Below the pieces are notes generated by a model, which ran no database searches, was not told the origin of the DNA, and saw only the letters and a program-made list of their open reading frames with translations. Below, piece by piece: positions 53,800 through 61,030 of a DNA stretch of 64,000 nt (the stretch's first letter is position 1; the number at the start of each line of letters is the position of its first letter). This stretch comes from Lysobacter terrestris (GTDB lineage: Bacteria; Pseudomonadota; Gammaproteobacteria; Xanthomonadales; Xanthomonadaceae): the NCBI RefSeq assembly GCF_014489475.1, contig NZ_CP060820.1, positions 558,001 to 622,000 of the forward strand, written 5' to 3'. Position numbers and translations under genes: made by a program.

Positions 53800-54480
53800 G
53801 TGCTCACGCACGCCCTGCACGACACCCTACACCGGATAGAAAACGCGTCCGACGCCGCAGGACGGCCATCGCCGCGGCTGCTGGCCGTCAGCAAGACCCA
53901 ATGCGCCGAGGCCATCGCCGGCCTGGCCACCCTGGGGCAACACGCCTTCGGCGAGAACTACGTGCAGGAAGCCGCGGCCAAGCAGCCGGCACTGCAGGCG
54001 CTCGGACTGGAGTGGCACCTGATCGGCCACCTGCAATCCAACAAGGCCAAGGAGGCGGCGCAGCGCTTCGATTGGGTGCAGACCGTCGACCGCGACAGCC
54101 TGGCGCTGGCGCTGAACAGGCACCGCCCGCCTGAACGTGAATGCCTGAACGTGCTCATCCAGGTGAACGTCGACGACGAGGCCAGCAAGCACGGCTGCCG
54201 CCCAGACCAGGTCGCGGCGCTCGCCCGCCTCATCGGGGAACAACCCCGGCTGCAGCTGCGCGGGCTGATGGTGATTCCTACCCCTCACGCCGACGTCGAA
54301 GATCGCCGGCCGGCCTTCCGCCAGGCACGGCAACTGTTCGACGCACTGCGCGGTTCGCAGGCATCGGTCGACACCCTGTCGATGGGCATGAGCGACGACC
54401 TCGAGGTGGCCATCGCCGAAGGCGCGACGATGGTGCGTGTCGGCACCGCGTTGTTCGGTGCCCGTCCACGCAAGGCCTGA
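53800..54480 (+). CDS. yggS: YggS/PLPBP family PLP-binding protein
   Basis: 226 residues, GTG start. The PLP lysine is in RLLAVSKTQCAEAI; HAFGENYVQEAAAK, WHLIGHLQSNKAK, LIQVNVDDEASKHG and LSMGMSDDLEVAIAEGATMVRVGTALFG are family signatures. It binds PLP without known catalysis and keeps vitamin B6 and amino-acid pools balanced. Divergent from pilT, as in many gammaproteobacteria. A TTG at 53773 would add nine residues. Confidence 0.93.
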   Translation: MLTHALHDTLHRIENASDAAGRPSPRLLAVSKTQCAEAIAGLATLGQHAFGENYVQEAAAKQPALQALGLEWHLIGHLQSNKAKEAAQRFDWVQTVDRDSLALALNRHRPPERECLNVLIQVNVDDEASKHGCRPDQVAALARLIGEQPRLQLRGLMVIPTPHADVEDRRPAFRQARQLFDALRGSQASVDTLSMGMSDDLEVAIAEGATMVRVGTALFGARPRKA

Positions 54481-54557
54481 CCCGGCGCCGCGGATTCCGC
54501 GGCTCCCGGCGCGCAGGCTACGATGCAGCGGTTTCCCACGAACGGTTCACCCTACCG

Positions 54558-55394
54558 ATGACTTCGCATTCCTTCGCCTCCGGCTCCGTGGCCTTCATCG
54601 GCGGCGGCAACATGGCCCGCAGCCTGATCGGTGGGCTGGTGGCCCGCGGGGTACCGGCGCAGACGATCCGGGTCGCCGAACCCGTCGCCGAACTGCGCGA
54701 CGCGCTCACCCGCGACTTCGGCATCCATGGCTTCAGCGACAACGCGGCCGCGACCGCGCAAGCCACGACCTGGGTGCTGGCGGTGAAGCCGCAGGTGATG
54801 CGCGCGGTGTGCGAGGCCTTGGCCGCGACCGCGCAGGCCACTCGCCCGCTGGTGGTGTCGATCGCCGCGGGCATCACCGCGGCGCAGCTCGAACGCTGGC
54901 TCGGCGGCGACCTCGCGGTGGTGCGCGCGATGCCCAACACACCGTCGCTGCTCGGCGCGGGCGTCACCGGCCTGTTCGCCAATGCGCGCGTCGATGCCGC
55001 GCAGCGCGCACTGGCCGCCGACCTGCTTGAGGCCGCGGGACGCAACGTGTGGATCGGCGAAGAGTCGCTGATGGACGCGGTCACGGCGGTATCCGGCAGC
55101 GGCCCGGCCTACGTGTTCCTGCTCGCCGAAGCGATGCAGGCGGCGGCGGAAGCCGAAGGCCTGCCCAGCGAGGCCGCGCGCACCCTGATCCAGCAGACCC
55201 TGCTGGGCGCGTCGCGCATGCTGATCGAGAACGACGAGATGCCATCGGAACTGCGCCGCCGCGTCACCTCGCCCGGTGGCACCACGCAGGCGGCGATCGA
55301 GACCTTCGAAGCCGGCGGCTTCCGCGACCTCGTCGCCCGCGCCATCCACGCCGCAACCGAACGCGGGCGCCAGCTGTCCGCGGCCAACGACTGA
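54558..55394 (+). CDS. proC: Pyrroline-5-carboxylate reductase ProC
   Basis: 278 residues. NAD(P) loop VAFIGGGNMARSLIGGL near residues 11-27; VLAVKPQVM, VVRAMPNTPSLLGAGVTGLFA and DAVTAVSGSGPAYVFLLAEAMQAAAEAEGLP plus TSPGGTTQAAIETFEAGG complete the family set. Last step of proline synthesis. It follows yggS by 77 bases. Confidence 0.95.
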   Translation: MTSHSFASGSVAFIGGGNMARSLIGGLVARGVPAQTIRVAEPVAELRDALTRDFGIHGFSDNAAATAQATTWVLAVKPQVMRAVCEALAATAQATRPLVVSIAAGITAAQLERWLGGDLAVVRAMPNTPSLLGAGVTGLFANARVDAAQRALAADLLEAAGRNVWIGEESLMDAVTAVSGSGPAYVFLLAEAMQAAAEAEGLPSEAARTLIQQTLLGASRMLIENDEMPSELRRRVTSPGGTTQAAIETFEAGGFRDLVARAIHAATERGRQLSAAND

Positions 55395-55395
55395 G

Positions 55396-55893
55396 GTGGC
55401 CGTGCACCCGTTCCTGACCGCAACGCGCCTGATCGCATCGTGCCTTGCGCTGTGCCTCGCCGCTTGCGGCGGCGGCAACCCGCCGCCCGCGCCGTCCGCC
55501 TCGATGCCGGCCGCGCAGCAGGAAGCAGTCAGCCGGATCGGCGACGTCACCATCCGCGCCACCGCGCTGCAGACTTCCGCGCTCGCGCCGGAAGTCGCGA
55601 GCCGTTACGGCATCGCCCGCGACGACCGCACGATCATGCTGCTGGTCGGCGTGCGCCAGGGGCCGGATGCGGAAGCGGTCGCGCTGCCGGCGACCGTGAC
55701 CGTCACCGCCACGCCGTTGGGCGGGACCACGCAGACGCTGGTGCTGCGCGAACTGCGCAGCGACGGCCTGCTCGATTACGTCGGCACGGTGGAAACCAGC
55801 CTGCCCGACACGCTGCGCTTCGACATCCGGATCGTGCGCGAGGGCGGTGCCAGTTCGACGATGCAGTTCAGCCGCGAGTTCTATCCGCGCTGA
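55396..55893 (+). CDS. DUF4426 lipoprotein
   Basis: 165 residues from GTG 55396; a second GTG at 55402 is equally plausible. The lipobox LAAC in SCLALCLAACGGG makes it a lipoprotein with a Pro/Ala linker. The DUF4426 body reads IGDVTIRATALQTSALAPEVASRYGIARDDRTIMLLVGVRQ and ends STMQFSREFYPR. It follows proC by one base. In other gammaproteobacteria DUF4426 genes occur in the yggS-proC-yggT neighbourhood; here yggT is missing between. Confidence 0.83.
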   Translation: MAVHPFLTATRLIASCLALCLAACGGGNPPPAPSASMPAAQQEAVSRIGDVTIRATALQTSALAPEVASRYGIARDDRTIMLLVGVRQGPDAEAVALPATVTVTATPLGGTTQTLVLRELRSDGLLDYVGTVETSLPDTLRFDIRIVREGGASSTMQFSREFYPR

Positions 55894-55923
55894 CGGCGTC
55901 GCGCGGCGGATCGGCGATCCGGT

Positions 55924-56721
55924 TCAGCGCTTCGCGGCCCAGGCGCGGATGATGCGCGCGATTTCCGCCACGCCTTCGGTCAGCGCCGCGGGGCCCGGCT
56001 GGAGGATGAGCGGCGACTTGATCTCGTGCAGTTCGCCATCGCGCACGGCCGGGATCGCCGCCCAGCCCGGACGCGATGCGACCCTGTCCGGACGGAACTT
56101 CTTCCCGCACCACGAGCCCAGGACGATGTCGGGCGCGCGCCGCACCACTTCGCTGCCGTCTTCGAGGATGCGTTGCTTCGCCAGCGACTCGGCGGCGCGC
56201 TCGGGGAAGATGTCGTCGCCACCGGCGATGCGGACGAGTTCGGCGACCCAGCGGATGCCGGTGATCAGTGGTTCGTCCCACTCTTCGAAATAGACCTTGG
56301 GACGCCGTGGCAGCGTGGCGGCTTCGCGCTCGATCACCGCGAGCCCGCGTTGCAGTTCGTCGGCGTAGGCGTTGGCCTTGTCCGCGGCGCCGACGAGCGC
56401 ACCGAGGCGGCGGATGTAATCCAGGATCTCGTCGACGCTGCGATGGTTGCTGATCCACACCTCCACGCCGTGGCGGATCAGCTCGGCGGCGATGTCGGCC
56501 TGGATGTCGGAAAAGCCGATGACGAAATCGGGCCGCAACTTGAGGATCTCGCCGATCTTGGCCGAGGTGAACGCGCTGACCTTCGGCTTCTCCTTGCGCG
56601 CGATCGCCGGGCGCACGGTGAAGCCGCTGATGCCGACGATGCGGTGCTGTTCGCCGAGGGCGTAGAGGGCCTCGGTGGGTTCCTCGGTGAGGCAGACGAT
56701 GCGTTGCGGCCCGCGTGTCAC
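55924..56721 (-). CDS. BtuF-like periplasmic-binding-fold protein, no signal peptide
   Basis: 265 residues, GTG start overlapping the pdxH stop (GTGA at 56718-56721). [94 protein letters not shown] is the helical-backbone (cobalamin/iron) binding-protein fold, and [22 protein letters not shown] the second lobe. No ATP-binding or permease gene is nearby, and the N terminus lacks an export signal. It may be cytosolic or have another start. Ligand unknown. Confidence 0.82.
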   Translation of the reverse strand: MTRGPQRIVCLTEEPTEALYALGEQHRIVGISGFTVRPAIARKEKPKVSAFTSAKIGEILKLRPDFVIGFSDIQADIAAELIRHGVEVWISNHRSVDEILDYIRRLGALVGAADKANAYADELQRGLAVIEREAATLPRRPKVYFEEWDEPLITGIRWVAELVRIAGGDDIFPERAAESLAKQRILEDGSEVVRRAPDIVLGSWCGKKFRPDRVASRPGWAAIPAVRDGELHEIKSPLILQPGPAALTEGVAEIARIIRAWAAKR

Positions 56722-57320
56722 GGAAACAGCATCCGCTTGTTCCAGTCGCCCGCGCGGTTGCGTTCGTAGAGCCAGCGTTCGTGCAGGCGGAAGTCGGCGC
56801 CGAACCAGAACTCGATCTTCTCCGGCTTCACCCGCAGGCCGCTCCAGCGCGGCGGACGCGGCACGTCGCGGTCGGCGAATTCCGCTTCGACGTTCGCCAG
56901 GCGCTGTTCGAAGGTATCGCGCGAATCCAGCGTCTCGGACTGCTTCGATGCCCATGCCCCCAGCTGGCTGCCGCGCGGGCGCGAGGCGAAATACGCATCG
57001 GCTTCGGCGTCGCCGACGATCTCCACCGCACCTTCGATGCGCACCTGCACGCCGTTGCGCAGGCGTGGCCAGTGGAACAGCAGCGCCGCGTGCGGATTGG
57101 CCTGCAGCTCGCGGCCCTTGCGGCCGTCCAGGTGGGTGTAGAAGACGAAGCCACGGGCGTCGTGCGCCTTGAGCAACACGATGCGCGCCGACGGCCGGGC
57201 GTCGAGCCCGGCGGTGGCGACGGTCATGGCGGTGCGGTCGGGTTCACCGGCGGCCAGCGCTTCCTCGAAGAGCCGGTCGAAAGTCGCCAGCGCTTCGGCA
57301 TGCAGGGGGGAGGCGTTCAT
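56718..57320 (-). CDS. pdxH: Pyridoxamine 5'-phosphate oxidase PdxH
   Basis: 200 residues. FMN/PLP enzyme: [54 protein letters not shown], then [12 protein letters not shown], and the C-terminal substrate loop [11 protein letters not shown]. Its product PLP is used by several enzymes encoded in this window (SufS, CysK, YggS). The next gene starts inside its stop. Confidence 0.95.
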   Translation of the reverse strand: MNASPLHAEALATFDRLFEEALAAGEPDRTAMTVATAGLDARPSARIVLLKAHDARGFVFYTHLDGRKGRELQANPHAALLFHWPRLRNGVQVRIEGAVEIVGDAEADAYFASRPRGSQLGAWASKQSETLDSRDTFEQRLANVEAEFADRDVPRPPRWSGLRVKPEKIEFWFGADFRLHERWLYERNRAGDWNKRMLFP

Positions 57321-57375
57321 GCCGCAATTGTCGCGGGCACCGCCGGAGCTGTCATCCCCGGCGCGCCGCCCGGGT

Positions 57376-57579
57376 TCACTGCACGACGAAGGTCACCCGC
57401 AGGTTGACCCGCCATTCGGTCACGTTGCCGTTGTCGTCGGTGACGACCTTGATCTCGTTGACCCACGCGCCCTTGATGCCCTTCACCGACTCGGCGCACT
57501 TCTTCAGACCGACCTTGACCGCGTCTTCCATGCTGGTCTTCGAGGCGGCGTTGAGTTCGATGATCTTGGCTACGGACAT
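57376..57579 (-). CDS. Dodecin family flavin-binding protein
   Basis: 67 residues: [64 protein letters not shown] is a complete dodecin, including the conserved tryptophan (GAWVNEIK) that stacks on flavin in bacterial-type dodecins. Twelve copies form a hollow flavin store. GGGAGAG precedes the ATG. Stands alone between pdxH and aroK. Confidence 0.94.
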   Translation of the reverse strand: MSVAKIIELNAASKTSMEDAVKVGLKKCAESVKGIKGAWVNEIKVVTDDNGNVTEWRVNLRVTFVVQ

Positions 57580-57690
57580 GGCAACTCTCCCTGGATGGCC
57601 GGCACGGGGCCGGAAAGCAATGGCGATTGGGCATGACGAAGGCCCCGACGCTACGCCGCGCTTTGTTAAGCCGGCGGCTAGAATCGCGGC

Positions 57691-58233
57691 ATGAACCCCG
57701 CCAGCAACCTGATCCTCGTGGGCCCGATGGGCGCCGGGAAAACCTCGATCGGCCGGCACCTGGCCGATGCGCTCGGGTTGCGCCCGGTCGATGCCGACCG
57801 CGAGGTCGAACGCGCGGCGGGCATGACCGTGGCGCAGATTTTCGAGCGCGAGGGCGAGGCCGACTTCCGCGCGCGCGAAAGCACGACGCTGGCGATGCTG
57901 CTGCGCGACGAGGGCCTGGTGCTGGCCACGGGCGGCGGCTGCGTGCTCGACGCCGGCAACCGCGCACTGCTGCGCGGACGCGGCTTCGTCGTGCACCTGC
58001 ATGCCGGCGTCGAACGGCAACTGGAGCGGCTGGCCGGCGACACCGCCCGCCCACTGCTGGCCCGACCGGACCGCGAACAGGTGCTGCGCGAACTCGCCGC
58101 GGCCCGCGCGCCGTGGTACGCCGACGTCGCCGACCTGGTGTTCGACACCGACCGGCTCGATACCGAATCCGTCGCCGCCGAACTGGCCACCCTGCTCGCG
58201 CGGCGCTGGCTGCGCACCGGAGCCGCTGCATGA
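57691..58233 (+). CDS. aroK: Shikimate kinase AroK
   Basis: 180 residues. Walker [17 protein letters not shown] at about 10-25, [31 protein letters not shown] (shikimate site), LATGGGCVL, and the lid region [15 protein letters not shown] are intact. The stop overlaps aroB (ATGA at 58230-58233). Confidence 0.95.
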   Translation: MNPASNLILVGPMGAGKTSIGRHLADALGLRPVDADREVERAAGMTVAQIFEREGEADFRARESTTLAMLLRDEGLVLATGGGCVLDAGNRALLRGRGFVVHLHAGVERQLERLAGDTARPLLARPDREQVLRELAAARAPWYADVADLVFDTDRLDTESVAAELATLLARRWLRTGAAA

Positions 58234-59366
58234 GCCTGCATCCTCCCGCGCAGCGCACGGTCGAGGTGGCCGGCGATGCGCCGTACGCCATCAGCATCGG
58301 GCCGGGCCTGCTCGATGCCGCGCGCGCCGACAACGTCCAGCGCCTGGCCCAGGTGCTGCGCGGCCGCCACGCCCTGCTGGTGAGCGACAGCCACGTCGCG
58401 CCGCTGCATGCGCAGCGTGCGATCGCCCTGCTGCACGCGGCCCGGCCGCAGCTGGCGCTGTCGACCTGGGTCATGCCGGCCGGCGAGCAGGAGAAGACCC
58501 TCGCCCGCTTCGGCGAATGCCTCGACGCGCTGGCGGCGCTCGGCGCCACGCGCGATGCCACCGTGGTGGCGCTGGGTGGCGGCGTGGTCGGCGACCTCGC
58601 CGGCTTCGCGGCCGCGTGCTGGATGCGCGGCATCGATTGCGTGCAGCTGCCGACCACCCTGCTGGCGATGGTCGACTCCTCGGTCGGCGGCAAGACCGCC
58701 GTCGACCTGCCGCAGGGCAAGAACCTGGTCGGTGCCTTCCATCCGCCGCGCGCGGTGATCGCCGACACCAGCGTGCTGCGCACCCTGCCCGAGCGGGAAC
58801 TGCGCGCGGGCCTCGCCGAAGTGGTCAAGTACGGCGCCGTGTTCGACGCACAGTTCCTCGCCTGGCTGGACGCCCACGCCGACGCGCTGCTGGCGCGCGA
58901 CGACCACGCGTTGACCGAAGCGATCGCCCGCTCGTGCGAGTTCAAGGCCGACGTGGTCGCCCGCGATCCGTACGAGCGCGGCCATCGCGCGCTGCTCAAC
59001 TTCGGCCACACCTTCGGCCACGCCATCGAGGCCGAACAGGGCTACGCGGGCAGCGGAAGCGACGCGCTCAACCACGGCGAAGCGGTGGCCGTGGGCATGG
59101 TCCTGGCCGCGCGCCTGTCGACCCTGCTCGGGCTGGCGCCGGCCGAGGCCGGCGACCGGCTGCAGGCGCTGCTGCAACGCCTCGGCCTGCCCACCGGCCT
59201 GCCGCCCGGGCTCGATCCGGGCGCCCTGGTCGCGCGCATGCGCCTGGACAAGAAGGCCGATGCCCACGGCCTGCGCTTCGTGCTGTGGGATCGCGCCGGC
59301 AGCGCGCGCGTGGTCGCGGGCGTGGCCGAGGACGCAGTGCGGGCCGTGCTGGAAGCGCGGGCGTAG
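58230..59366 (+). CDS. aroB: 3-dehydroquinate synthase AroB
   Basis: 378 residues. [62 protein letters not shown] holds the NAD and substrate sites; the Zn ligands come from GLAEVVKYG (Glu), [11 protein letters not shown] (His) and [10 protein letters not shown] (His). Coupled to aroK. Its last codon and stop (GCG TAG) lie inside a copy of the dispersed family D palindrome, so the repeat sets the C terminus. Confidence 0.95.
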   Translation: MSLHPPAQRTVEVAGDAPYAISIGPGLLDAARADNVQRLAQVLRGRHALLVSDSHVAPLHAQRAIALLHAARPQLALSTWVMPAGEQEKTLARFGECLDALAALGATRDATVVALGGGVVGDLAGFAAACWMRGIDCVQLPTTLLAMVDSSVGGKTAVDLPQGKNLVGAFHPPRAVIADTSVLRTLPERELRAGLAEVVKYGAVFDAQFLAWLDAHADALLARDDHALTEAIARSCEFKADVVARDPYERGHRALLNFGHTFGHAIEAEQGYAGSGSDALNHGEAVAVGMVLAARLSTLLGLAPAEAGDRLQALLQRLGLPTGLPPGLDPGALVARMRLDKKADAHGLRFVLWDRAGSARVVAGVAEDAVRAVLEARA

Positions 59367-59485
59367 GGCGGGCCCCGGCCCGCCGCTCACGACGCATCGG
59401 GTGGACTCGATGACGGACCAACCCGCCACTCGCGCAACATCCGACCCGCCCGAACCCCGCACGCGATGGCGGGCCTAGCCCGCCC
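59361..59485. repeat. Family D palindromic repeat pair after aroB
   Basis: 59361-59384 is the exact reverse complement of 2060-2083. A related, looser palindrome, TGGCGGGCC-TA-GCCCGCCC type, is at 59467-59485 in opposite orientation. Together they make a BIME-like pair of about 125 bases between aroB and the WGR-like gene. Confidence 0.78.
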
Positions 59486-59506
59486 GACCGGTACAATGCG
59501 CGTCCC

Positions 59507-59761
59507 ATGCGCCTGCTCCTGCAACAACGCCCGCAAGGCCACGAAGCGCCGCGCTTCGTGCAACTGATGCTGCAGCCCGACCTGTTCGGCGGCTGGGAGC
59601 TGTTGCGCGAAACCGGGCAGATCGGCGGCCGCAGCACCGTGCGCCGCGAAGTGTTCCTCGACCAGGCGGCGGCGCTCACCGCGCTCGAACATGCGCGCGA
59701 CCAGCAGCTCAAGCGCGGCTTCCAGCTGATGTTCGCGCAGGGCATGGCGGGGCCTTCGTGA
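59507..59761 (+). CDS. WGR-domain-like small protein
   Basis: 84 residues. FVQLMLQPDLFGGWELLRETGQIGGRSTVRREVFLDQAAALTALEHARDQQLKRGF has the WGR-domain pattern (W-G/E-x-x-x-x-W/G-R-x-G strands then a helix), in which tryptophan and glycine-arginine recur. Single WGR proteins are small, often hypothetical, and some bind DNA ends or nucleic acid. A TACAAT element 17 bases before the ATG could be its -10. The stop codon lies in a perfect hairpin. Confidence 0.7.
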   Translation: MRLLLQQRPQGHEAPRFVQLMLQPDLFGGWELLRETGQIGGRSTVRREVFLDQAAALTALEHARDQQLKRGFQLMFAQGMAGPS

Positions 59762-59814
59762 ACTGCCCTATCGGCAGTTCACGCCGCCATGCGCCCGGCC
59801 AGGGATGGCCGGGC
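59758..59814. promoter_or_regulatory. Two tandem hairpins between the WGR-like gene and hemE
   Basis: Hairpin 1: GTGAACTGCC (59758-59767) pairs perfectly with GGCAGTTCAC (59773-59782) around CTATC and includes the upstream stop codon. Hairpin 2: GCCCGGCC (59793-59800) pairs with GGCCGGGC (59807-59814). Neither has a T-run. They lie in the hemE leader. Confidence 0.6.
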
Positions 59815-59913
59815 AGGACGATCCGAAGCCCGCACGTTGCGCCATGGACGGCAACGGCAAGCTGAGCGATGCGGCGAAACGCTTCCCTTCAAAGATTCCG
59901 AGAGAGCAACACC

Positions 59914-60987
59914 TTGTCCTCCCCCCTCAAGAACGACCGCTTCCTCCGCGCGCTGCGTCGCGAACCCGTCGACTGCACGCCGGTGTGGCTGATGCGACAG
60001 GCCGGTCGCTACCTGCCGGAGTACCGCGCCACGCGCGCGCAGGCCGGCAGCTTCCTGGCGATGGCGAAGAACCCCGAGCTCGCCTGCGAGGTCACCCTGC
60101 AGCCGCTGCGACGTTTCCCGCTCGATGCGGCGATCCTGTTCTCCGACATCCTGACCGTGCCCGATGCGATGGGCCTGGGCCTGTACTTCGCCGACGGCGA
60201 GGGCCCGAAGTTCGAGCGCCCGATCCGATCTGCCGCCGACATCGATCGCCTCGGCGTGCCGGACATGGAAACCGACCTGCGCTACGTGATGGACGCGGTG
60301 CGCACGATCCGCCGCGAGCTCGATGGCTCGGTGCCGCTGATCGGCTTCTCCGGTTCGCCGTGGACGCTGGCCTGCTACATGATCGAAGGCGGCGGCAGCG
60401 ACAACTATTCGAAGGTGAAGTCGCTCGCGCTCAACGATCCGGCGGCGATGCACAAGCTGCTGGACGTCGTTACCGATGCCGTTATCGCCTACCTATCCGC
60501 GCAGCACGCGGCCGGCGCGCAGGCGCTGCAGGTGTTCGACACCTGGGGCGGCGTGCTGTCGCCGTCGATGTACCGCGAATTCTCCCTGCGCTACCTGCAG
60601 CGCATCGCCCGCGAACTGCCGCGCGGCACCGGCGCCGATCGCGCGCCGCTGATCCTGTTCGGCAAGGGCAATGCGCCGTACGTGGCGGAGCTGGCGGACA
60701 GCGGCACCGAAGCCGTCGGCGTCGACTGGACCATCGAGCTGGGCGACGCCGCACGCCGCACGGGCGGCAAGGTCGCGCTGCAGGGCAACCTTGATCCGGT
60801 GACGCTGTATGCGGAACCCGAAGCGATCCGCCGCGAAGTCGGCCGTGCGCTCGACAGCTACCGCGACGGCAACGGCGGTTCGCGCGACGGCCACGTGTTC
60901 AACCTCGGCCATGGCATGTCGCCGGACATGAAGCCGGAGCATGTCGGCGTGCTGGTCGACGCGGTGCACGAGCTCAGCGCGCGCTGA
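59914..60987 (+). CDS. hemE: Uroporphyrinogen decarboxylase HemE
   Basis: 357 residues from a TTG start. [38 protein letters not shown] carries the substrate-binding Arg pair; [12 protein letters not shown] supplies the catalytic Asp; [19 protein letters not shown] and [16 protein letters not shown] are conserved. It decarboxylates uroporphyrinogen III to coproporphyrinogen III, a branch away from the CysG siroheme route that uses the same substrate. The TTG is preceded by GAGAGAG; an ATG-type alternative would add 15 basic residues. Confidence 0.94.
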   Translation: MSSPLKNDRFLRALRREPVDCTPVWLMRQAGRYLPEYRATRAQAGSFLAMAKNPELACEVTLQPLRRFPLDAAILFSDILTVPDAMGLGLYFADGEGPKFERPIRSAADIDRLGVPDMETDLRYVMDAVRTIRRELDGSVPLIGFSGSPWTLACYMIEGGGSDNYSKVKSLALNDPAAMHKLLDVVTDAVIAYLSAQHAAGAQALQVFDTWGGVLSPSMYREFSLRYLQRIARELPRGTGADRAPLILFGKGNAPYVAELADSGTEAVGVDWTIELGDAARRTGGKVALQGNLDPVTLYAEPEAIRREVGRALDSYRDGNGGSRDGHVFNLGHGMSPDMKPEHVGVLVDAVHELSAR

Positions 60988-61030
60988 ACCGCGGCACCAG
61001 GGTCAGTTCACCGCGGCCACTCCGCCGCGG

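Noticed and set aside
57580-57690. Possible riboswitch or tRNA in the dodecin-aroK gap
   Set aside because: Only 111 bases, with no cloverleaf, conserved riboswitch core or strong stem seen.
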